A stretch of DNA of 64,000 nucleotides, taken from positions 20,217 through 84,216 of the forward strand of contig NZ_JBKHKJ010000025.1 in the NCBI RefSeq assembly GCF_046546515.1, read 5' to 3'. The stretch comes from Parasediminibacterium sp046546515. GTDB lineage: Bacteria; Bacteroidota; Bacteroidia; Chitinophagales; Chitinophagaceae. A model generated the notes under the pieces. The model had not been told where the DNA came from. It saw only the letters and a program-made list of their open reading frames with translations, and ran no database searches. Shown one piece after another: positions 51,970-61,107 of this stretch (position 1 is its first letter; each line of letters opens with the position of its first letter). The position numbers and the translations under genes are program-made.

Positions 51970-52590
51970 ATGATTTCGTTTACACTTATTATTATTGCAA
52001 TCACGGGTATAGTGTCCTTTATCGCTTTCTCAAATGAGGCCTTAACAGACAAGCTTATTTTCTACCCACAAGCCGTTACCCAGGACAACGAGTGGTACAG
52101 GTTCCTTACTTGCGGTTTCATCCATGCCGATATACAGCATTTGGCATTCAATATGTTTACGTTGTATTCTTTTGGGCGTATCTGGGAGCAATTGTATGTT
52201 GACGACCTAGGCGTAGGCAGGGCATGGTATATAGTTCTTTATTTAAGTTCCATTATTGTAAGCATCATCCCATCGTATTTAAAAAACAAGAACAATTATT
52301 ATTACCGTAGCCTTGGCGCATCGGGCGGGGTATCTGCTATTTTGTTTTCTACTATCTTGTTAATCCCCTGGGAAACCTTGCGAGTATTTGTAATACCTGT
52401 GCCTGCTATAGTTTTTGCTATTGCTTATGTAGCCTACACTATTTACATGGGCAAAAAAGGTAGCGACAATATAAACCACGATGCTCATTTATGGGGAGCT
52501 GTATTTGGGGTTGCTTTTTCCATTGCAGTAAGGCCAGAAGTACTTAAAATTTTTCTTGAACAACTTAGCCACCCGCACTTTAATGTGTAG
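51970..52590 (+). CDS. Rhomboid-family intramembrane serine protease
   Basis: 206 residues, six membrane helices. The catalytic Ser is in SLGASGGVSAI (GxSG) and the His in the last helix, NHDAHLWGAVFGVAF. The early HADIQHLAFNMFTL block holds the conserved H-x3-H-x3-N pattern of helix 2. It cleaves membrane-spanning proteins. The next gene starts 22 bases after its stop. Confidence 0.93.
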   Translation: MISFTLIIIAITGIVSFIAFSNEALTDKLIFYPQAVTQDNEWYRFLTCGFIHADIQHLAFNMFTLYSFGRIWEQLYVDDLGVGRAWYIVLYLSSIIVSIIPSYLKNKNNYYYRSLGASGGVSAILFSTILLIPWETLRVFVIPVPAIVFAIAYVAYTIYMGKKGSDNINHDAHLWGAVFGVAFSIAVRPEVLKIFLEQLSHPHFNV

Positions 52591-52612
52591 CGGACATTTT
52601 TTACTACCACAC

Positions 52613-53350
52613 ATGCCAAACAACTATTTCCAATTCAAGCAATTTACTGTCTATCAACAGCACTGTGCAATGAAAGTAACCACAGATGCCTGTTTGTTTG
52701 GCGCATGGGTGGGCAATTGTATTAATGAAGGTCGTATCGCTTTTAACCAACCACAAGGCAGCTTTTTAGACATCGGCACTGGCACAGGCCTTCTATCTTT
52801 GATGCTGTCACAAAATGCACCAGATAGCCATATAGATGCTGTAGAGATAGATAAACTTGCTGCACAGCAAGCTACAGAAAACTTTGCATCTTCGCCTTGG
52901 CACAAGCAATTGCAGGTGCATTATACATCCATTCAAGCCTTTTGCCAAGGAAACACAAGCCCTCTATATGATTTCATTATTAGCAACCCACCATTTTTTG
53001 ATAATGATTTAAAAAGCAACAACTTTAAAAAGAACCTGGCCATGCACAGCGAGGCATTGAGCTTAGAGGCTTTGTTGGTTGCTATACAAACTTTGCTGCT
53101 GAAAGATGGCAGTTTTGCTATCCTTCTCCCCTACCACCGCTGTGGCTATTTTGAAGGATTGGCTATTGAAGCTGGCTTTCATCTTTCAGGTAAAGCATTG
53201 GTAAAGCAAACACCCACCCATCCTTTTTTTAGGGCAATGCTTTTATTCAGCTATGCCACCACAGTTACTATTTGCGAAGAAATAACCATTAAAGAAGCCA
53301 ATGAATATACCCCGGTTTTCCTTTCACTGCTGCAAGCGTATTACCTTTAA
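52613..53350 (+). CDS. trmN6: tRNA1(Val) adenine-N6-methyltransferase
   Basis: 245 residues from the ATG at 52613 (MPNNYFQFKQ); an earlier start at 52556 would overlap the rhomboid gene. SAM-binding motif I is LDIGTGTGLLSLML, and the N6-adenine motif IV is ISNPPFFDND. Front block: FTVYQQHCAMKVTTDACLFG, typical of TrmN6 (YfiC), which makes m6A37 in tRNA-Val. Confidence 0.92.
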   Translation: MPNNYFQFKQFTVYQQHCAMKVTTDACLFGAWVGNCINEGRIAFNQPQGSFLDIGTGTGLLSLMLSQNAPDSHIDAVEIDKLAAQQATENFASSPWHKQLQVHYTSIQAFCQGNTSPLYDFIISNPPFFDNDLKSNNFKKNLAMHSEALSLEALLVAIQTLLLKDGSFAILLPYHRCGYFEGLAIEAGFHLSGKALVKQTPTHPFFRAMLLFSYATTVTICEEITIKEANEYTPVFLSLLQAYYL

Positions 53351-53378
53351 CCAATATTTGCTAAACATTATACAATAG

Positions 53379-53891
53379 ATGAATTATTTTGAACTTTTTA
53401 ATATACCAGTCAATTTGTTAGTAGATACTCTCGCTTTGAAAAAACAATTTTATGTACTAAGCAGGAAATTCCACCCAGATTTTTTTTCAACCGCTTCAGC
53501 CGAGGAACAGGAAGATGCATTGCAAAAATCGGCTATGCTAAATAAGGCATTGAAAGTTTTTAGCAGTCCAGATGAAACCATAAAATATGTGCTGCAGTTG
53601 AAAGGGCTTTTGGAGGATGATGAAAAATACCAATTGCCTCCTGCCTTTCTGATGGACGTGATGGAAGTGAACGAACAACTGGCAGATGCAAAAATGGATG
53701 GCAGCGAGCAACAAATAACAACATTGAAGTTGGAAATAGAGGCACTACAAAAAAAATTGTATGAACCTGTTAAAAATATTGTGGAAGGTTATAAGGACGG
53801 TATTACTACCGAAAAAGAGTTGCTGCAAATAAAAAACTACTATTTCCAAAAGAAATATATAGACAGGATGCTGGGAAATTTTGAATTTTGA
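53379..53891 (+). CDS. hscB: Fe-S assembly co-chaperone HscB
   Basis: 170 residues. The J domain has the HPD motif (SRKFHPDFFSTAS) followed by LNKALKVFSSPDETIKYVLQ. The C-terminal helical domain, which binds IscU, starts at about residue 90 (LPPAFLMDVMEVNEQLADA). It stimulates HscA in iron-sulphur cluster transfer; hscA and iscU are not in the window. 28 bases after trmN6, probably one operon with it. Confidence 0.9.
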   Translation: MNYFELFNIPVNLLVDTLALKKQFYVLSRKFHPDFFSTASAEEQEDALQKSAMLNKALKVFSSPDETIKYVLQLKGLLEDDEKYQLPPAFLMDVMEVNEQLADAKMDGSEQQITTLKLEIEALQKKLYEPVKNIVEGYKDGITTEKELLQIKNYYFQKKYIDRMLGNFEF

Positions 53892-53904
53892 GGTTGGTTA
53901 ATCT

Positions 53905-54010
53905 GCCACAAAGACACTAAGACAAAAAAAGCACAAAGCCCAAAGTAGCACTAAGAAATACATAAAAATATCTTTGCTTAGTGAAACCTTTGGCTTTGTG
54001 CTTCTTCTGC
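53905..54010. repeat. R3 repeats, inverted pair between convergent genes
   Basis: Forward copy 53905-53957 (GCCACAAAGACACTAAGAC...) and inverted copy 53971-54010 (...CTTTGGCTTTGTGCTTCTT). Together they can fold, between hscB and the lipoprotein gene. Confidence 0.6.
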
Positions 54011-54032
54011 AAGCTACTTGTTAATTTGTAAC

Positions 54033-54983
54033 TTAATACTTTATTGTTATTGTTTTAGACTGACCATTCAACTTTGTCCAAGTTATGTTGTAGCCATAAG
54101 CACAACCGCTAGTTACTTGGTTGCCAGACACATCTACGCCAAAGGTGATAGTAACATTCCTGCCATCGGAAACATAGGTGCGCACGCCAGCGATGGGGTT
54201 CCTAAAATAGTTGCAGTCAAAACTTGCAACATAGGTTTGTGGGGCTTTTACCAAGAACGGTTTGTTGAACCTAGAAGTGCCACCTATTGTGCAAGTATCT
54301 CCGTTAACGGTAGTGTCGCCACTACTGGTAAATGTTGCAGTAGTTTTATTAAAAGTATTTTTCCTTGCTGCCCAATATGTCCTTGTGCTATTGTCTTCAA
54401 AAGTAACAGTGCCATAAGCATGTACTGTATAAATATTGGGGTTTATTAATATGCCTGTGTACATATACCCACCAGAAACATTGGTTACATATCTTGTGCC
54501 ATTGTAAATTCGGGTTTTTCCGTTATAGTTTATCTGAACGCTATCTAATGTTTCTTTTAAAACAGCGCCTTTATCAGTCCATTTTGAACCATTTATTAAT
54601 TCAACAGTTACTTTGCCACTTTTAGTCACCCCAAACCCATTAGCACCAATATACCTGATAAAAAATTTCTTAACGCCTTGTTTTAATGGGCTTTTATCGA
54701 TAACAGCACCTGCCACAGTGCTGCTGTCGCTGGTTGCTCCGCCACTTACTGTGGTTGCATCAAAGGGGGCAACCGCATCCGAAGCACGGCTTGCATCATT
54801 GGCAATGGCATCATCATCGTTTTGTACATTTGTCTGGTCGGCGGCATTTGCGCTAACATTTGTTTGAAGTGTTGTTTCGTCTGCTACAGAAGGGGCAGTA
54901 GCAGTATCGTTTTTTTTACATCCTGAAATAGTAAATAGTATAGCTGCAATAGCAACCCCAGAAATCAACATTACTTTTTTCAT
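54033..54983 (-). CDS. Lipoprotein of unknown function, paralogue 1
   Basis: 316 residues with a lipoprotein signal (lipobox ISGC, then KKND). A low-complexity Ala/Asp/Asn stretch (about 30-90, including DQTNVQNDDDAIANDASRAS) precedes a beta-rich C-terminal part with KTRIYNGTRYVTNVSGG, TYWAARKNTF and GDTCTIGGTSRFNKPF. It ends CAYGYNITWTKLNGQSKTIT. It shares all these blocks with the next gene. No enzyme motif; probably outside the cell or on the outer membrane. Confidence 0.7.
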   Translation of the reverse strand: MKKVMLISGVAIAAILFTISGCKKNDTATAPSVADETTLQTNVSANAADQTNVQNDDDAIANDASRASDAVAPFDATTVSGGATSDSSTVAGAVIDKSPLKQGVKKFFIRYIGANGFGVTKSGKVTVELINGSKWTDKGAVLKETLDSVQINYNGKTRIYNGTRYVTNVSGGYMYTGILINPNIYTVHAYGTVTFEDNSTRTYWAARKNTFNKTTATFTSSGDTTVNGDTCTIGGTSRFNKPFLVKAPQTYVASFDCNYFRNPIAGVRTYVSDGRNVTITFGVDVSGNQVTSGCAYGYNITWTKLNGQSKTITIKY

Positions 54984-55108
54984 CTTGACAAATTTTGAAA
55001 GTGAATAATTAATACTTATAGATGGGTTTATGGTTAAAAGGTTTAATAAAATGCCAAGCGGTTTATTAAAATAAATTGTTAAAGAAAAATCACGCAGACA
55101 GAGGAGCG

Positions 55109-55177
55109 TTATTAAAATGAAAACTCACTACCCAAAACCTAGAAGGTTTTTTGGGCAGTGAGTTTTCATTTTAATAA
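55109..55177 (-). terminator. Very long hairpin terminator overlapping the stop codon of paralogue 2
   Basis: 29-base arms (55109-55137 and 55149-55177), one G-T pair, 11-base loop. The right arm includes the stop and the last codons of the paralogue 2 gene (stop 55171-55173). On the minus strand this ends the paralogue 2 transcript before paralogue 1. Confidence 0.85.
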
Positions 55178-56145
55178 GCAACTGTTACCAGCCCCGTTTG
55201 CCCATTTAATTTTGTCCATTGTATATTATAGCCATAAGCGCAAGTGGTGGTATTATTGCCTACAGGATTGCCATTTGCATCCACGCCAAAAGTTATTTTT
55301 ATGCTCGTGTTGTCTGAAATATAATTGCGGATACCTTGATAGGGGAAAGCAAAGCCACAATTAGTAGATGCGGCATAGGTTTGAGCAGATTTTACCCTGA
55401 AAATTTTGCCATACCGAGATGTACCCCCAATGGAGCATGTATCGCCGCTAAGAGTAGAGTCGCCGTCGCTTGCATAGGTTGTGGGAAATGCAGGGTTTAC
55501 ACTGATATTGCTAAGAGAGTTCCTTCTTGCAACCCAATAACTAGCCGTTGATTTGTCTTCAAAAGTAACAGTGCCGCTTGTTCTTATGGAATAAATAAAA
55601 GGGAATGATACAGACACTGCAGACCTGCTGCCACCTGCAATGTTTTTAATATAACGAGTGCCTTGGTAAATACGGGTTTTATGGTTGTATGCAATTGCCA
55701 CGCTGTCAAATGTTTCTTTAACAACAGCCCCTGCATCTGTAAACTTAGAGCCACTTATTAATGTAATGGTAACATTGCCGCTTTTTGTAATATTATTTAC
55801 GGTAGAACCTCCATAACCAATCTTCACTACCTTGTTATTTACCGACAAGGAACTCATGTCAATAACAGCACCATTAAGTGTGGTAATATCGTATTTTGAT
55901 CCTGCAGGCACAGAGCCATCAAGATTAGATGCTACCTTTATAGCTATGCCTGCATCGCTTTCTAGTATATCCTCATCATTTTGAACAATGGTTTGGTCTG
56001 CCGCGTTTTGAACTACGGTTAGCTGCAATGTAGAGTCCCTATTTGTAACTGGGGTACTATTGCTGCTATCGTTTTTTGAACATGCAGTCAATACAAATAA
56101 AATAGCGAGAGAAGCTGAGCCGATAACCAATATTGTTTTTTTCAT
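55171..56145 (-). CDS. Lipoprotein of unknown function, paralogue 2
   Basis: 324 residues, a diverged tandem copy of the neighbouring lipoprotein. Lipobox LTAC, then SKNDSS. Shared blocks: NAADQTIVQNDEDILESDAG, KTRIYQGTRYIKNIAGGS, ASYWVARRNSL, GDSTLSGDTCSIGGTSRYGK and CAYGYNIQWTKLNGQTGL. The divergence is large enough for an old duplication. Each gene has its own end signals. A -7-like TATATTTG lies at 56211-56204. Confidence 0.7.
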   Translation of the reverse strand: MKKTILVIGSASLAILFVLTACSKNDSSNSTPVTNRDSTLQLTVVQNAADQTIVQNDEDILESDAGIAIKVASNLDGSVPAGSKYDITTLNGAVIDMSSLSVNNKVVKIGYGGSTVNNITKSGNVTITLISGSKFTDAGAVVKETFDSVAIAYNHKTRIYQGTRYIKNIAGGSRSAVSVSFPFIYSIRTSGTVTFEDKSTASYWVARRNSLSNISVNPAFPTTYASDGDSTLSGDTCSIGGTSRYGKIFRVKSAQTYAASTNCGFAFPYQGIRNYISDNTSIKITFGVDANGNPVGNNTTTCAYGYNIQWTKLNGQTGLVTVAY

Positions 56146-56280
56146 GTGTTTTAAAAATTGATTTTATTTATAGATTATGTTTTACTAATAAATGCTGTAT
56201 AGACAAATATAATAATCGCCTTGCCAAAACAATGCCATATTTGGATAACAGAAAGCGGTTGCTTTTCATCTTCTTTTTTT

Positions 56281-56317
56281 TCTTTGTGTCGTTTTGAGCC
56301 TTTAAGCCTTCGTGACA
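56281..56317 (-). repeat. R3 repeat, single inverted copy
   Basis: TCTTTGTGTCGTTTTGAGCC then TTTAAGCCTTCGTGAC. It lies between ubiX and the lipoprotein gene. Confidence 0.5.
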
Positions 56318-56368
56318 AAAAAATACCAACGTAAGTAACAAATCATTTGAATCATTAAATCAGTGGTA

Positions 56369-56932
56369 CTATTTGTAGCCCCAGCGGTAGGTACTAATAT
56401 CTAAGCCTGCCAAATCTAAAACCCTATCAACCACTGTGGCAGCTACTTCCTCTATTGTAGTAGGCCTATTGTAAAAAGAAGGGGTTGCAGGGCAAATAAT
56501 GCCACCCGCAAGCGTAATGGTTTCCATGTTGCGGATATGGATAAGGCTGTAAGGGGTGTCCCGTGCCATTAATATGAGTTTCCTTCTTTCTTTTAATATT
56601 ACATCTGCTGCACGAGTTACTAGGTCATCGCTAATGCCGTATGCTATCCGTCCTAATGTACCCATGCTGCAGGGGACTATAATCATGGTATTGTACTGTG
56701 CCGAGCCAGATGCGAAGGGGGCTGAGAAATCTGTTTTATCGTAGTAGTTTACGGGGTAGTCTTTATAAGCATCATTGCCTAGTTCTGTTTGCCATACTTC
56801 TTTTGCGTTATTGCTTATCACTACGCCTATGGCTTCCCACTGGTGCTTTAGCCCCATCAATTTGTCAAGCAACAGCTTTGCGTAAATTGAGCCGCTAGCA
56901 CCAGTAATGGCAATTACTAGTTTGTTCTTCAT
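56369..56932 (-). CDS. ubiX: Flavin prenyltransferase UbiX
   Basis: 187 residues: the flavoprotein fold starts LVIAITGASGSIYAKLLLDK; later blocks are IIVPCSMGTLGRIAYGISDD and RRKLILMARDTPYSLIHIRN, then GGIICPATPSFYNRPTTIEE. It makes the prenylated FMN that UbiD-type decarboxylases need. No ubiD is in the window. Element R2 copy C lies just upstream of its start. Confidence 0.95.
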   Translation of the reverse strand: MKNKLVIAITGASGSIYAKLLLDKLMGLKHQWEAIGVVISNNAKEVWQTELGNDAYKDYPVNYYDKTDFSAPFASGSAQYNTMIIVPCSMGTLGRIAYGISDDLVTRAADVILKERRKLILMARDTPYSLIHIRNMETITLAGGIICPATPSFYNRPTTIEEVAATVVDRVLDLAGLDISTYRWGYK

Positions 56933-56990
56933 TCCAAGTATTTAATTAGTAAACAATATTAAACAGTTCATGAAGGTAATAGTTCTATGA

Positions 56991-57550
56991 GGGCATAAAA
57001 GTTTTTCGCTTTTTAGTGAAAAAACACCCTATTCCACCCTGCCCGCCACTTATCCCAAAAGCTGGAACAACCACCCCACGGGCAAGAAGATGGGATGCAA
57101 AACGAGAACACTTATACAATTTCTACACTATTACTTTTTCTGGGTTTTTTATTAAAATAGTTTCAGTTTTGACAATTTTCGGTATTTTTTCCTATTTGCG
57201 ATTTTTTGAAAAATCGTCCCCTCGCCTTTAAGTCATTGATTATCAACAATAACAGCAAAATTTTATGCTTATTTTGTGCTTATTTTTTGAGTGATCCGTG
57301 CATACTTTTTGCGTATTTTGTGCTCATTTTGTGCGTAATTTTTGCGTATTTTACAGCCATCAATACAAGGCTAATTTTTTAAGCTAAAACTATCTTAATA
57401 TTAATAAAAAAACAACTTTGGTGCAAGTACTGGTTGATAGCTTGTAAAATACATTTATCCTGTTTTTTTAGCAAGTGCATTTCTGGCACAAAGATAAGGT
57501 TTTTAAAGATTAGGGAATAGTGCCATAAAGCGAAAAACTTTTATGCACCC
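56991..57550. mobile_element. Dispersed non-coding element R2, copy C, with terminal inverted repeats
   Basis: The outer ends are CATAAAAGTTTTTCGCTTT (56994-57012) and its exact complement (57527-57545), 19 bp, each preceded outward by a GGG/GGGTG-type end. The 268-bp core, 57145-57412, has the ATTAAAATAGTT inner ends. It is the only copy with both outer ends: 560 bp, no gene, MITE-like. It fills the gap between ubiX and the transketolase gene, where the C-terminal transketolase subunit would usually be found. Confidence 0.78.
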
Positions 57551-57597
57551 ATTTCTATGCATAGTGGTAAGTCGTAAGTTATGCCCGGACAAAAGAA

Positions 57598-57625
57598 GAG
57601 AACATAGTTTAATTACTATATTCTC
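57598..57625 (-). terminator. Terminator of the transketolase gene
   Basis: GAGAACATAG and CTATATTCTC (one mismatch), with a T-rich tail on the minus strand. Confidence 0.6.
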
Positions 57626-57656
57626 TTTTTTAATATATAAAGATGATATGCTAGAC

Positions 57657-58499
57657 TTAGTAATCGCCTAAAGTTTCTGGCAATTGAGCTAGTGCTTTTG
57701 CAAGTTGTGCATCGTTGGGCGCAATGCCATGCCATTCGTGTGTACCTTCCATAAAGTCAACACCTTTGCCCATGATTGTTTTCATTACAATGCAAATAGG
57801 TTTGCCTTGCCCTGTATGGCTTTTTGCTTTTGCCAATGTGGCAATTACATCATCAAAATCGTTGCCGTCCATTTCTAGTACTGTCCAGTCAAACACTTCA
57901 AACTTTTGCTTGATGTCGCCTAGGTTCATTACTTTTTTAGTAGAACCGTCAATTTGCTGCCCGTTAAAGTCAATGGTTGCAATCAAATTATCTACTTTAT
58001 GATGCGCAGCAAATAAAATAGCTTCCCAGTTTTGGCCCTCGTCTAGCTCCCCATCGCCATGTAATGAAAACACGGTATTGGTATCGCCATTCATTTTTTT
58101 TGCCAATGCAGCACCAATAGCCACGCTCATGCCCTGCCCCAATGAACCACTAGCAACCCTGATGCCGGGTAGATGCTCGTGCGTGGTAGGGTGGCCTTGC
58201 AAACGGGAATTGATTTTACGGAAACTACCTAATTCTTTTATATCAAAGTAGCCAGACCGTGCAAGCACAGAATAAAAAACTGGGGATATATGCCCATTTG
58301 ACAAAAAGAACAAATCTTCCCCAATGCCATCCATGCTAAAACCTTCCTTGCGTTCCATTGTGTTGAAGTACAAGGTTGTAAGAAAGTCGGTACAACCCAA
58401 TGAGCCTCCAGGGTGGCCGCTTTGCACACCGTGTACCATCCGTACAATATCGCGCCTTACTTGAGAGGCTATTTCTTTAAGTTCTACTGCAGATGCCAT
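57657..58499 (-). CDS. Transketolase, N-terminal (TPP-binding) subunit
   Basis: 280 residues, only the first half of transketolase: VRRDIVRMVHGVQSGHPGGS, the SLGQGMSVAIGAALAKK block, and the TPP-binding GDGELDEGQNWEAILFAAHH ending with the conserved Asn (TIDFNGQQ). In many Bacteroidota transketolase is split into N and C subunits encoded side by side. Here no C subunit (pyrimidine-binding plus C domain) follows or precedes. A terminator and element R2 come next instead. Confidence 0.93.
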   Translation of the reverse strand: MASAVELKEIASQVRRDIVRMVHGVQSGHPGGSLGCTDFLTTLYFNTMERKEGFSMDGIGEDLFFLSNGHISPVFYSVLARSGYFDIKELGSFRKINSRLQGHPTTHEHLPGIRVASGSLGQGMSVAIGAALAKKMNGDTNTVFSLHGDGELDEGQNWEAILFAAHHKVDNLIATIDFNGQQIDGSTKKVMNLGDIKQKFEVFDWTVLEMDGNDFDDVIATLAKAKSHTGQGKPICIVMKTIMGKGVDFMEGTHEWHGIAPNDAQLAKALAQLPETLGDY

Positions 58500-58570
58500 A
58501 TTTTCTAGTTTTTATGAGAGGGCGAAGTTAACTTTTTAAGGATTACAGTGCTAAATTCTTCTATGTTTTT

Positions 58571-58607
58571 TGCCACAAAGGCACAAAAACGCCAAGAAGC
58601 ACAAAGA
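58571..58607 (+). repeat. R3 repeat, single copy
   Basis: GCCACAAAGGCACAAAAACG then CCAAGAAGCACAAAG, between two minus-strand genes. Confidence 0.55.
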
Positions 58608-58645
58608 AAAAGAAGTTTACAAGGTACTTAGCGCAGTGAGCAACC

Positions 58646-59869
58646 CTAACTTTTTAAAGAAAGTATTTGTTTGCCTGCTTTTCTTGCAGGTAGCCAAGCC
58701 GCCACAACAGCAATAATCAACACGGTGCAAAAAACAATAGCATAGTCAGATGCCAATAATTTCACAGGGTAATAATCAATCAGGAAAGTGCCTCCCTCTA
58801 GTTTTATCAAATGGAATTGCATCTGGGCAATGCAAATGACACTTGCAAGCACAATGCCTATTGCCCCACCTGTTATAGACAATAATACGCCTTCGCTTAA
58901 AAATATTTGCTGTATGGTGCTTTCGCTGGCACCCATTGCTTTTAGCACGGCAATATCTTTTTGCTTTTCCAGCACCAGCATGGTTAACGCACCTATAATA
59001 TTAAACGCAGCTACCATCAATATAAGGCAGGTTACACCATAGATAACCCATTTCTCTACCTGCATGGCGGTATAAAGGCTTTGGTTTTGCTGGTACCTTG
59101 TTTGCAGTTGATAATTGTTGCCCAGCAAGTTTTGTATATTTTTTATCGTTCTATCTTCCTTCAAATGGGGGTTCAGCTTTACTTCGCAAGCAGAATAATC
59201 ATCGGGCTTCATGTCTAGCATATACTTCATAAATGCTAGGTTGGTAAACACATACTTATTGTCAAAATCCTGTTGCACCATAAAAGTGCCAACGGGGTTA
59301 ATTTTATAGGCATTCATCCCCTCAACCGTGCCAAAATGCGCCAGTTCTTTTCTATTGGGCATATATAAAGTAAGTGGGTAAACCCCTTTTTCCACGTCTA
59401 TCCCCACGGCGTTTTCAGTCCCCACTCCTACTATTAGGTTGGGGCTTTCTAATGTCCCCAACTCATACTTCCCCCTTACTATGTGGGTGCCAATATTATT
59501 GATTAAAGATTGTTTTTCATCTACACCTTTCATGGTTACAATGCTTTGGTAATCGCCATTTACCAAAACTGCTTTTTCTTCAGCTTCAAGGCTAATGGCC
59601 TCAACACCTTCCAGCCCCTTTAGTTGCTGCAATTGTTGCTTTGTAAGCACTATTATTTTCCCTTTGCTCGGGAAAATGCTTAAGTCGGCATAAAAATCGG
59701 CATACAAGCCTTTTACCAAGTCTTCAAAGCCATTGAATACGCTGAACACAATAATCAAGGCAGCCACTACCACGGCAATGGCCAGTACACTGATCCACGA
59801 AATAATATTAATGGCATTTACCGATTTCTCAGATTTAAAATACCGCCATGCAAACAGTAGTTTCAACAT
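58646..59869 (-). CDS. ABC transporter permease, LolC/LolE-FtsX type
   Basis: 407 residues, MacB-type topology. One helix near residues 20-45 (SWISVLAIAVVVAALIIVFS), a large periplasmic domain (about 46-270), then three helices (VTCLILMVAAFNIIGALTML, GGAIGIVLASVICIAQMQF and YAIVFCTVLIIAVVAAW). The LEKQKDIAVLKAMGASESTI loop is the coupling helix of LolC/E. It probably works in lipoprotein release; the ATPase (LolD) is not next to it. rbfA lies upstream in the same direction. Confidence 0.88.
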   Translation of the reverse strand: MLKLLFAWRYFKSEKSVNAINIISWISVLAIAVVVAALIIVFSVFNGFEDLVKGLYADFYADLSIFPSKGKIIVLTKQQLQQLKGLEGVEAISLEAEEKAVLVNGDYQSIVTMKGVDEKQSLINNIGTHIVRGKYELGTLESPNLIVGVGTENAVGIDVEKGVYPLTLYMPNRKELAHFGTVEGMNAYKINPVGTFMVQQDFDNKYVFTNLAFMKYMLDMKPDDYSACEVKLNPHLKEDRTIKNIQNLLGNNYQLQTRYQQNQSLYTAMQVEKWVIYGVTCLILMVAAFNIIGALTMLVLEKQKDIAVLKAMGASESTIQQIFLSEGVLLSITGGAIGIVLASVICIAQMQFHLIKLEGGTFLIDYYPVKLLASDYAIVFCTVLIIAVVAAWLPARKAGKQILSLKS

Positions 59870-59953
59870 TGTAGGGTTTAAAGCAGGTTAACCGTTAACT
59901 GATAACCGTTCACCGAGACCTCCGCTATCTGTCAACGGTCAACGGTGAACAGT

Positions 59954-60313
59954 TTACACCTTCCCTTCCGCTAAATTTTTAAATACTTCCTCCATTTTAA
60001 ATACCTGGTCCAGCGTATCATCCAAAAAATAGTGGATTACGGGAATCCTTCTTACTTGGCCTTTAATTTTATCTGCCAGCAGTTTTTTCACTTCCCAAGC
60101 CCTGTCTTCTATTTTTTTCATGGCCAAATCCTTGTCTGCAATTTGGAACATACTGATATATATCCTTGCTTCCAGCAAGTCGGGTGTTACTTTTACAGAT
60201 GCTATTGACACCATGCCCCCGCCCATCATATTCAACGCCAGTTTTGTAAATATTTCATTCAAGTCTGCCTGTAACACCGATGCTACCTGCTTTTGCCTTT
60301 TTCCCTCTATCAT
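59954..60313 (-). CDS. rbfA: Ribosome-binding factor A
   Basis: 119 residues with the KH-like fold: RQKQVASVLQADLNEIFTKL, VSIASVKVTPDLLEARIYIS, and RRIPVIHYFLDDTLDQVFKM, the family's C-terminal signature. It matures the 5' end of 16S rRNA. A degenerate inverted repeat (AACCGTTCACCG / CGGTGAACAGTT) lies between it and the permease gene. Confidence 0.94.
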   Translation of the reverse strand: MIEGKRQKQVASVLQADLNEIFTKLALNMMGGGMVSIASVKVTPDLLEARIYISMFQIADKDLAMKKIEDRAWEVKKLLADKIKGQVRRIPVIHYFLDDTLDQVFKMEEVFKNLAEGKV

Positions 60314-60550
60314 AGTTCACTGTATTTAATAAAGCTGTAAAATTAGCTACTTTATTTTGTATCCCCTAAAGTCTTGCTTTGGTATCATCAAACCTCGCTT
60401 TTTGAATAGGCAACCCTCCATACATTAAAATAAAAACAAACTGAAAGGGATAGTGATATGTACATAATTCCTTAAAATTAGTTTCAGTTGCAAATTATTT
60501 TAGCTAGCTTGCACTAGATGTGCTTGCCAAAACTTAATAAATAGCCCATT

Positions 60551-60823
60551 ATGCCACTTATTGTAATTTGTTTTTTTTGGTTAATTACAGCAGCATTTGC
60601 CGTGTTGTTTTTCTTGAAGTTGTATTTCTTTGTTGGTATTTACAGCCGGAAAAGCCGCTTGGTGCATTTTATATGGCACGATAAATACACCCTTTACAAC
60701 ACAAGGGACGATGAAAAGCGCAAGCAGAAAGAAATGTGCAACAACCTCACGGTAATTATGCTATTTACTTTTATGATAGGCACGCCTTTGGTTTTGTTCT
60801 TGTTTTTGTTTTTGGTAAAGTAG
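60551..60823 (+). CDS. Small two-helix membrane protein
   Basis: 90 residues: helix 1 (VICFFWLITAAFAVLFFLKL), a charged loop with RKSRLVHFIWHDKYTLYNTR, and helix 2 (LTVIMLFTFMIGTPLVLFLF). Not recognised. It stands alone between rbfA, which diverges from it, and tex. Confidence 0.5.
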   Translation: MPLIVICFFWLITAAFAVLFFLKLYFFVGIYSRKSRLVHFIWHDKYTLYNTRDDEKRKQKEMCNNLTVIMLFTFMIGTPLVLFLFLFLVK

Positions 60824-60830
60824 TTTTTTT

Positions 60831-61027
60831 GCCACTAAGACACGAAAACGCAAAGCGGCACAAAGTATTTCAATAAGCACTCAAACCCTTTTCGCCCCCA
60901 AATTGCTTTGTGCCTAGTAATGCCATGGATTACATAAAGCGACTGGTTAGTTTAAAAACTGCAATATTCTTTTATCCTTTTTTAATTTTTTCTTCGTGCC
61001 ACTTCGAACCTTTGCGCCTTAGTGGCG
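60831..61027. repeat. R3 repeats, inverted pair
   Basis: Forward copy 60831-60865 (GCCACTAAGACACGAAAACG...) and inverted copy 60991-61027 (...CCTTTGCGCCTTAGTGGCG), flanking 125 bases without a gene, just before tex. Confidence 0.6.
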
Positions 61028-61107
61028 AAAAAAACAATCCTATTTTTTCTTTCACCGCCATCCCATTACATTCGCCGCCGGATAAATTAAAAATGTAATT
61101 GCAGGAT

